A stretch of DNA of 36,550 nt from Clostridiales bacterium (lineage in GTDB: Bacteria; Bacillota; Clostridia; Clostridiales; Clostridiaceae). Shown one piece after another: positions 28,495 to 36,550 of this stretch. Every line of letters starts with the position of its first letter. Positions within the stretch are counted from its first letter, which is position 1. Position numbers and translations under genes: made by a program. Under the pieces are notes generated by a model, which was not told the origin of the DNA, ran no database searches, and saw only the letters and a program-made list of their open reading frames with translations. The stretch spans positions 1 to 36,550 of the forward strand of contig JAAYPK010000059.1 in assembly GCA_012519845.1 (NCBI GenBank). The letters run 5' to 3'.

Positions 28495-29826
28495 TTGGAC
28501 ACTCCAATAATGAGAAGTCTACCTCAAAGTATAGAGGCGGAACAATCAGTAATTGGCTCTATGATTATAGATAAGAATGCAATAATTAAAGCAACTGAAA
28601 AATTAAAAGAAGAAGATTTTTATAGAGATGGACATAAAATAATTTTCAAGGCAATTTTTCATATGCTTAAAAATGATATGGCAGTTGATTTAGTAACACT
28701 TTTAGAATATCTAAAATCTACAGAACAATTAGAAAAAGCAGGCGGTGTTACATATATTACGGAAGTAAGTTCATCAGTGCCTACTACAGCTAATTTAGAA
28801 GCTTACATAAAAATTGTTGAAGAAAAATCAATATTAAGAAAATTAATAAAAGCGTCTACTAAAATTATAGAGGATAGTTATAACAGACAAGGGGAAGTAG
28901 AAAATGTATTAGACAATGCCGAAAAGAAGATTTTTGACATTGCAGAAAAAAGAAATACAAGTGATTTTGAGCCTTTGAACCAAGTTCTTGAAAGAGGATT
29001 TCTTGAAATAGAAAGACTTTTTAATAACAAAGGTGAAATAACTGGTATATCATCAGGTATTAAGGATTTAGATGCAAAAACATCCGGATTTCAAAAGGGA
29101 GATATGGTTCTTATTGCAGCTAGACCTTCAATGGGGAAAACAACCTTTGCCTTAAATATTGCAGAACATGCAGCTCTTAGAGAAGGTAAAAGTGTAGTAA
29201 TATTTTCCTTAGAAATGTCTAAAGAACAGCTTGCATATAAATTGTTATGTTCTGAAGCCAATGTAGATTTACTTAAATTAAGAACAGGTACATTAGAAGA
29301 TAAGGATTGGGAAAACATCGCTAGGGCAACTGGTCCGTTATCAAAAGCAAAGATATACATAGATGATACTGCAGGGGTATCAGTAATGGAAATGAGATCA
29401 AAATGTAGAAAATTAAAAATGGAATATGGAATTGATATGATTTTAATTGACTATCTTCAATTAATGTCTGGTTCATCTTCTGAAAATAGGCAACAAGAGG
29501 TATCGGAAATTTCAAGATCTATTAAGGCTTTAGCAAAAGAAATGGAGTGTCCTGTAATAGCATTATCGCAGTTATCGCGTGCCCCTGAACAAAGAGCAGA
29601 TCATAGACCTATGTTGTCAGATTTAAGAGAATCAGGTTCTATTGAACAGGATGCAGATGTAGTTATGTTTTTATATAGAGATGAGTACTATAATAAGGAA
29701 ACAGATGAAAAGAATATAGCTGAATGTATTTTAGCAAAGCAAAGAAATGGTCCAGTTGGAACAGTTAAGATGGCATTTATAGGAAACTTAAGTAAGTTTG
29801 CAGATTTAGAAGTAGTATACAATTAG
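28495..29826 (+). CDS. dnaB: Replicative DNA helicase
   Basis: This hexameric fork helicase (called DnaC in Bacillus) has 443 residues. The N-terminal domain begins LPQSIEAEQSVIGSMIIDKN, and the RecA-like domain carries Walker A ARPSMGKTT (209-217), Walker B MILIDYLQLM, and LSQLSRAPEQRADHRPML with the motif SDLRESGSIEQDADVVMF. The start is TTG at 28495 after GGAGG. It shares the strand with proC, 32 bases downstream, but without a terminator between them. Confidence 0.97.
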   Translation: MDTPIMRSLPQSIEAEQSVIGSMIIDKNAIIKATEKLKEEDFYRDGHKIIFKAIFHMLKNDMAVDLVTLLEYLKSTEQLEKAGGVTYITEVSSSVPTTANLEAYIKIVEEKSILRKLIKASTKIIEDSYNRQGEVENVLDNAEKKIFDIAEKRNTSDFEPLNQVLERGFLEIERLFNNKGEITGISSGIKDLDAKTSGFQKGDMVLIAARPSMGKTTFALNIAEHAALREGKSVVIFSLEMSKEQLAYKLLCSEANVDLLKLRTGTLEDKDWENIARATGPLSKAKIYIDDTAGVSVMEMRSKCRKLKMEYGIDMILIDYLQLMSGSSSENRQQEVSEISRSIKALAKEMECPVIALSQLSRAPEQRADHRPMLSDLRESGSIEQDADVVMFLYRDEYYNKETDEKNIAECILAKQRNGPVGTVKMAFIGNLSKFADLEVVYN

Positions 29827-29858
29827 AATATAATTATTTATACAAGGGGGAAAATAAC

Positions 29859-30659
29859 GTGACAAAGAAAATAGGATTTATTGGCTGTGGAAATATGGGA
29901 AGTGCAATGGTTGGCGGCTTAATTAATTCAGGTTTTAAAAGTGCAGATGAAATTATAGTGTCAACAAGAACTGAAGAATCAGCTAATAAAATCAGTAGTA
30001 AGTTTAATGTTAAAGTAACAACAGATAATAAAGAGGTTGCAAGAGAAGCAGATATTTTAATACTTGCAGTAAAGCCTAATATGTACAAAAAGGTTTTAGA
30101 TGAAATAAGAGAAGATATTAATAATAAAAAATTAATGATAACTATTGCAGCTGGAATATCAATAGAAAATATGGAATATTGGCTTGGAGAAGGTTTCAAA
30201 ATAGTAAGAACAATGCCAAATACTCCAGCACTTGTTGGAGAAGCTATGTCAGCTGTATGTGCTAACTCTAATGTTAGTGAAGAAGAACTTAATTATGTAT
30301 TTGAGATATATAATAGCTTTGGTAAAAGTGTAGAATTACCAGAAAAGGATTTTCATGCATTTACTGCTTTATGTGGATCATCCCCAGCTTATATTTTTAT
30401 GATTATTGAAGCAATGGCAGATGGAGCTGTTAAGCTTGGAATACCTAGATCTAAAGCTTATTTTATGGCTGCCCAAAGTTTGATTGGATCTGCAAAAATG
30501 GTTCTAGAAACAGGAAAACATCCAGGAGAGCTAAAGGATATGGTTTGTTCTCCTGCTGGAACTACTATTGATGCAGTAGCTGTCCTTGAAAATAAAGGAT
30601 TAAGAAGTTCCATTATAGAAGCTATGGATAAATGTGCAGAAAAGTCAAAATCAATGTAA
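29859..30659 (+). CDS. proC: Pyrroline-5-carboxylate reductase
   Basis: ProC makes proline from pyrroline-5-carboxylate with NAD(P)H. The nucleotide-binding motif is GFIGCGNMGSAMVGG at the N-terminus, VRTMPNTPALVGEAMSAV lies in the middle, and the family signature LKDMVCSPAGTTIDAVAVLE lies near the C-terminus. The 266-residue length is normal. The start is GTG at 29859 with AAGGGGG upstream. It ends at a tandem hairpin, facing the malic enzyme gene. Confidence 0.95.
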   Translation: MTKKIGFIGCGNMGSAMVGGLINSGFKSADEIIVSTRTEESANKISSKFNVKVTTDNKEVAREADILILAVKPNMYKKVLDEIREDINNKKLMITIAAGISIENMEYWLGEGFKIVRTMPNTPALVGEAMSAVCANSNVSEEELNYVFEIYNSFGKSVELPEKDFHAFTALCGSSPAYIFMIIEAMADGAVKLGIPRSKAYFMAAQSLIGSAKMVLETGKHPGELKDMVCSPAGTTIDAVAVLENKGLRSSIIEAMDKCAEKSKSM

Positions 30660-30679
30660 AAAATAAAGATATTTTTAAA

Positions 30680-30706
30680 TAGCAATACCTTTTCAGTATG
30701 TTGCTA
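30680..30706. repeat. Imperfect hairpin after proC
   Basis: TAGCAATAC (30680-30688) pairs with GTATGTTGCTA (30696-30706) with a two-base bulge. It lies just before the main terminator hairpin and has no T-run of its own worth calling. Confidence 0.5.
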
Positions 30707-30740
30707 AAAAATGGTATAGAACTTGCTATACCATTTTTTT
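30705..30740. terminator. Bidirectional terminator between proC and malic enzyme
   Basis: AAAAATGGTATA and TATACCATTTTTTT (stem ATGGTATA/TATACCAT, 30711-30718 and 30727-30734) form a hairpin with A- and T-runs on either side, so it can serve both convergent genes. Confidence 0.85.
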
Positions 30741-30763
30741 AGGAAATTATATTAAATTCTAAC

Positions 30764-33369
<2,606 letters not shown>

Positions 33370-33384
33370 TTAGGAGGAAAAGTT

Positions 33385-33567
33385 ATGATAACAAAAGAAA
33401 TGACTATAGGAGAAGTTATTAGATTAGATGCAAGTAAGGCAGAAATACTTATGCAATTTGGAATGGGATGTGTTGGTTGCCCTTCAGCTCAAGCAGAAAC
33501 AATTGAAGAAGCAGCTACAGTTCATGGTATAAATTTAGATCAATTAATAGAAGCATTAAATAAATAA
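33385..33567 (+). CDS. DUF1858 domain protein (CxxC redox-type)
   Basis: This 60-residue protein reads MITKEMTIGEVIRLDASKAE and then GMGCVGCPSAQAETIEEAA, with Cys29 and Cys32 in CxxC. It matches the short DUF1858 proteins sometimes associated with hybrid-cluster proteins; a redox disulfide role is proposed for the family but not proven. The ATG at 33385 follows AGGAGG, and the gene is probably co-transcribed with purA, ending at a terminator. Confidence 0.85.
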   Translation: MITKEMTIGEVIRLDASKAEILMQFGMGCVGCPSAQAETIEEAATVHGINLDQLIEALNK

Positions 33568-33578
33568 TTAATAACCAA

Positions 33579-33617
33579 AAAAGAGCTTAAGATAATAAAT
33601 CTTGAGTTCTTTTTTAT
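33579..33617 (+). terminator. Rho-independent terminator after the DUF1858 gene
   Basis: Fifteen-base arms (33579-33593 and 33599-33613) with two G-T pairs surround AATAA, followed by TTATTTT. It closes the purA transcript. Confidence 0.8.
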
Positions 33618-33639
33618 TTTAATTTTATATTTTACAATA

Positions 33640-33648
33640 TGTTATAAT
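33640..33648 (+). promoter_or_regulatory. Extended -10 promoter of acyl-ACP thioesterase gene
   Basis: TGTTATAAT carries a perfect TATAAT (33643-33648) preceded by the TG of an extended -10. The -35 region has no good hexamer. Confidence 0.5.
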
Positions 33649-33681
33649 ATTTAGTATAAAACTAGAAGGGAAGGATAAATA

Positions 33682-34428
33682 ATGCCAAAAAAGTTTTCTA
33701 AGAAATATGAAATAAACTATTACGATGTAGATTATAAATTACAATGTAAATTACCGTCTATAGTCAATTATTTATGTGATATAGGTAATAATCAATCAGA
33801 AGTATTAGGAGAGACTATAGAAGCTCTTACTGAAAAGAAAATGGCATGGGTATTTTATCAATATGACATAAATATAATTGAGTATCCTAAATATAGAGAT
33901 GTTATTACTATTGAAACTGAGGGGATAGGATTTAATAGATTTTATGCCTATAGAAAGTACACAATTTATAATGAAGAAGGTAAGGTGCTTGTAAATGCAC
34001 TTGCATTATTCTTTCTAATAAATATAGAAAAAAGAAGACCTATGAGGGTTTCTGATGAACAAATAAAAGTATATGGTGCAGAAGGTTTAGATAAAGTAAA
34101 AATAGATATGGGAAAGATTGATTCCATTGAACGAGAAGACAATATAAAGGATTTTAACATAAGGTATAGTGATATAGACTCTAATGGACATGTTAATAAT
34201 GCAAAATATTTTGAATGGGCAATTGAATCTGTTCCTGTTGATGTTATAAAAGATTATAAAATTGAAAGAGTAAGAGTTATATTTGAAAAGGAAACAACTT
34301 ATGGCAACAATATAAAAGCAAAAGTTGAAATAAAGGAAGAAAAACCACATTTAATAACTAACCATTTAATTGAAAATGGTGATGGTGAGGAATTAACAAA
34401 GTTAGAAGTAACATGGAGTAGGGAATAA
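33682..34428 (+). CDS. Acyl-ACP thioesterase
   Basis: This 248-residue protein is of the plant FatA/FatB-like double-hotdog family, releasing fatty acids from acyl carrier protein. The second half carries the catalytic motif as YSDIDSNGHVNNAKYFEW, with Asn168 and His170; the first half includes FYQYDINIIEYPKYRDVITI. Chain-length preference cannot be read. The ATG at 33682 follows GAAGGGAAGG. Its stop codon directly abuts the stop of the convergent flavoprotein gene, with no intervening bases. Confidence 0.9.
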   Translation: MPKKFSKKYEINYYDVDYKLQCKLPSIVNYLCDIGNNQSEVLGETIEALTEKKMAWVFYQYDINIIEYPKYRDVITIETEGIGFNRFYAYRKYTIYNEEGKVLVNALALFFLINIEKRRPMRVSDEQIKVYGAEGLDKVKIDMGKIDSIEREDNIKDFNIRYSDIDSNGHVNNAKYFEWAIESVPVDVIKDYKIERVRVIFEKETTYGNNIKAKVEIKEEKPHLITNHLIENGDGEELTKLEVTWSRE

Positions 34429-35664
34429 TTATAGATTATTCCCTACAAGTATGCCTGAGCTCCATGCCCAGTTTAGATTAAATCCACCACAATCACCGTT
34501 AACATCTAATATCTCACCAGAGAAATAAAGATTTTTTATTATTTTTGATTCTAAGGTTCTATTATCTACAAAGGTTGTATCAACTCCTCCAGCAGTAAGT
34601 TGAGCACTATTAAAACCATTTGTGCCAATGCAAGTAAAGGACCATTTTTTTAATCTAGAACAAAGTTTTTGCTTAGATTTCCAATCTAATTCATAACAAG
34701 GAATATGGATATTTGTAATGCCTATATCCTTTAATAGAATAGGAATTAATTTTTTATTAATTATTCCAATTAAAGCAGAAGATATTGTTCTATGGGAAAA
34801 CATATCTAAATGACCATATATAAAGTTTTCTACATCTTCAATAGAGCTATCATTCATCATATCTATATTTATCTTAACTGATTTATTTTCATTAAGTCCT
34901 TTTGATGCTAATAAAGATATTTGTAAAATTGGAGGGCCAGATATACCATAATCAGTAAATAAAATTTCTCCAAACTCTTGTCTTACTAATTTATCATTAA
35001 TGATTAAGGATACCATACCATTAAATTTAATACCTGATAATGCTTTAAGGTATGGATAATCTAATTTTAATTGAACAATTGCAGGAAAGGGTTCAATGAT
35101 ATTATGACCTAGATCTTTAGCTAACTTAAATCCTGAGCCATCGGATCCAGTTTTAGCTGCAGATTTACCACCGCAAGCCAATAAAAGTTTATTACATGAA
35201 AAGAATTCTTCAGTTTCATTATTTGTTTGAATTTTAAAGTGATTGTTTTTAAATATTTTTTTTACTTTTGTATTGTTATATATAGGAATATTTAATTCTT
35301 CAATAGTAAGCTTAAGTATGTCTACTACAGAAGAAGCTTGTAAAGATTTTGGATATAGTTTCCCATTTTCTAATTCCACAAAGGGAAGGCCAAGAGATAA
35401 AAATATATTCTTAATATACTCAACTGAATATGTATCTAAACAGTAATTATAAAAGTTCTTATTTTCACTTTGATAACAATTATATGGTGATGAAATATTT
35501 GAATTGGAAATATTACAACGGCCATTTCCAGTAGTAAGTATTTTGTTTCCAATACGATTAGTACCTTCAATTATGGCAACATCTTTATTTAAATTTTTTG
35601 CAGTAATTGCAGCCATTAATCCAGAGGCGCCACCACCAATAATAATATTTTCATGAAAAATCAT
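34429..35664 (-). CDS. NAD(P)/FAD-dependent oxidoreductase, HI0933/BaiN-like family
   Basis: The 411-residue flavoprotein has a dinucleotide-binding motif IIGGGASGLMAAI near residues 8-20, then RIGNKILTTGNGRCNISN, KLLLACGGKSAAKTGSDGSG in the middle and SGEILDVNGDCGGFNLNWA near the end. These are hallmarks of the HI0933 family, also annotated as aminoacetone oxidase or BaiN-like; the substrate is unknown. The ATG at 35664 has AAGGAG upstream. No terminator separates it from the thioesterase gene. Confidence 0.92.
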   Translation of the reverse strand: MIFHENIIIGGGASGLMAAITAKNLNKDVAIIEGTNRIGNKILTTGNGRCNISNSNISSPYNCYQSENKNFYNYCLDTYSVEYIKNIFLSLGLPFVELENGKLYPKSLQASSVVDILKLTIEELNIPIYNNTKVKKIFKNNHFKIQTNNETEEFFSCNKLLLACGGKSAAKTGSDGSGFKLAKDLGHNIIEPFPAIVQLKLDYPYLKALSGIKFNGMVSLIINDKLVRQEFGEILFTDYGISGPPILQISLLASKGLNENKSVKINIDMMNDSSIEDVENFIYGHLDMFSHRTISSALIGIINKKLIPILLKDIGITNIHIPCYELDWKSKQKLCSRLKKWSFTCIGTNGFNSAQLTAGGVDTTFVDNRTLESKIIKNLYFSGEILDVNGDCGGFNLNWAWSSGILVGNNL

Positions 35665-35735
35665 AATATATCTCCTTAAGTATTTTTATTAATAATTTTA
35701 TCATAGTTAGGAATGATAATATAGAGGTGATTATT

Positions 35736-36284
35736 TTGAAGGCTAAGGTAATAATTAATAATGAAGACTATGAAAAGGAATTTAAAGTTAGAAAAATGAA
35801 TTTTAATGAGGTGGTTATTAATTACAATAAGGATATTAAAAAATATTTATATTCTCATATTGAACTAATAAGTGAAGGGGAAATAGATGACTTTTTAATT
35901 AATAATAAAACCTTTTTACAAATAAAACTTAATAGGGGGATATCTGTATTTTTTTACAAGGCACTAAAGGTTTCTTTAGAAGAGGAGTTAAGAGAAGAAA
36001 TTAAAGAATTAATAATAATACAAGATAAGTATAACTTAAATGGAAGAGGCATATGGCAAAAAGATATAGTTTGTGGAGTTAATAATAAGTTTCCAATAAA
36101 GATTATGGCTAATGGTAGAAATTTTAAAAGGCAAGGATATAGTATCTCAATAAATAGATTAGAAAAAAATGAATTTATATCTTCTCTTAAAAAAGAAATA
36201 GATGTTTTAGAAAGAGTTATTAAGATTAAAGAAAAAACTATAAGAACATATATGGAATTTATTCAAAGTATTAGTATTATTTAA
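35736..36284 (+). CDS. Unrecognised hypothetical protein
   Basis: I do not recognise this protein of 182 residues (185 if the upstream GTG at 35727 is used). It begins MKAKVIINNEDYEKEFKVRK, is rich in lysine, isoleucine and asparagine, has no signal peptide or membrane segment, and ends in a helical, heptad-like stretch (about 145-175, LKKEIDVLERVIKIKEKT). The middle has GRGIWQKDIVCGVNNKFPIK. The TTG at 35736 has AGAGGTG seven bases upstream; the GTG overlaps that site. It stands alone between a divergent flavoprotein gene and a tRNA cluster, and no terminator is clear after it. Confidence 0.7.
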   Translation: MKAKVIINNEDYEKEFKVRKMNFNEVVINYNKDIKKYLYSHIELISEGEIDDFLINNKTFLQIKLNRGISVFFYKALKVSLEEELREEIKELIIIQDKYNLNGRGIWQKDIVCGVNNKFPIKIMANGRNFKRQGYSISINRLEKNEFISSLKKEIDVLERVIKIKEKTIRTYMEFIQSISII

Positions 36285-36356
36285 ATTTTTTAAAAGGAAT
36301 AGTAGCAATAAAAATATAAAGAAAGTAAAAATCCAAGAAAAATTTTTAAAAATATG

Positions 36357-36385
36357 TTGACACCTTTTATTTATTTAGGTATTAT
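36357..36385 (+). promoter_or_regulatory. tRNA cluster promoter
   Basis: A perfect TTGACA (36357-36362), a 17-base spacer and TATTAT (36380-36385) lie about 60 bases before tRNA-Glu. A small hairpin GATGA/TCATC (36411-36423) sits in the leader between them. Confidence 0.75.
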
Positions 36386-36446
36386 AGTCTATGTGGTTAG
36401 GGCAGAAAGATGAATTTCATCAGTAGCTCTAAGAAAAAATTAATAT

Positions 36447-36521
36447 GGCTCCTTGGTCAAGCGGTTAAGACACCACCCTTTCACGGTGGTAACAGGGGTT
36501 CGATTCCCCTAGGAGTCACCA
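36447..36521 (+). tRNA. tRNA-Glu (anticodon TTC)
   Basis: A complete 75-base cloverleaf with encoded CCA. The acceptor arms GGCTCCT and AGGAGTC pair with one G-T. The anticodon stem CCACC/GGTGG holds a seven-base loop CTTTCAC with anticodon TTC at 36480-36482. The T arm is AGGGGTTCGATTCCCCT. Confidence 0.97.
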
Positions 36522-36529
36522 TTTACTTT

Positions 36530-36550
36530 GGGCGCATAGCTCAGCTGGGA
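36530..36550 (+). tRNA. Start of a second tRNA, cut by the window edge
   Basis: GGGCGCATAGCTCAGCTGGG looks like a tRNA 5' half (acceptor strand, then D arm AGCTCAGCTGGGA). It starts eight bases after tRNA-Glu. Clostridial tRNA-Val often begins this way, but the anticodon is outside the window. Confidence 0.75.

Noticed and set aside
30680-30734. Alternative pairing of TAGCAA (30680) with the second TTGCTA (30723) as an attenuator
   Set aside because: Only six base pairs, downstream of the last gene of the transcript and with nothing to regulate beyond it.

Overview
The window is the replication origin region of a low-GC, endospore-forming Firmicute, most likely Clostridium sensu stricto. The evidence is strongly AT-rich DNA with AGA/ATA/TTA codon bias, the gene order dnaA-dnaN-yaaA-recF-remB-gyrB-gyrA facing rpmH-rnpA-yidD-yidC-jag-mnmE-mnmG-rsmG-noc-soj-spo0J, and spore-lineage genes (yyaC, Noc/Spo0J, the Lon-family lonC). 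I cannot name the species from sequence alone.

Layout, left to right. At 1-241 (minus strand) lie the tandem promoters and leader of a ribosomal RNA operon whose 16S gene starts just beyond the left edge. From 411 to 9163 seven genes on the minus strand (dnaA to gyrA) run leftward from the origin. oriC is bipartite. A cluster of DnaA boxes lies between dnaA and rpmH (9203-9566). A second cluster lies between dnaA and dnaN (7568-7813), next to six DnaA-trio repeats, a short GC block and an AT-rich unwinding region. From 9580 rightward most genes lie on the plus strand, co-oriented with the other fork: ribosomal protein L34, RNase P protein and membrane insertion genes; tRNA modification (mnmE, mnmG) and 16S methylation (rsmG); then the segregation block noc, soj (parA), spo0J (parB) with a perfect parS site just after spo0J.

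From 18758 to 22555 come a DUF4446 membrane protein, a convergent csd-yyaC pair, a DUF3343 gene, a mechanosensitive channel and a DUF951 gene. From 22566 to 29826 lies a translation/replication run: rpsF-ssb-rpsR behind an S6:S18-type leader, then a MazG-like gene, gdpP, rplI, lonC and dnaB. The right end carries metabolic genes (proC, malic enzyme, purA, a DUF1858 protein, an acyl-ACP thioesterase, an HI0933-type flavoprotein), one unrecognised gene, and the start of a tRNA cluster (tRNA-Glu and a truncated next tRNA).

No mobile element, CRISPR array or phage remnant was seen; this is a conserved core region. The most notable signals are: (1) a near-perfect Noc binding site inside mnmE, built with codons that are rare in this DNA; (2) a Noc protein whose DNA-contact residues look like true Noc but which lacks the N-terminal membrane-targeting helix; (3) an unusually legible DnaA-trio/unwinding element; (4) an S6:S18 autoregulatory leader; and (5) a cysteine desulfurase-like gene divergent from a DUF3343 putative Se/S carrier.
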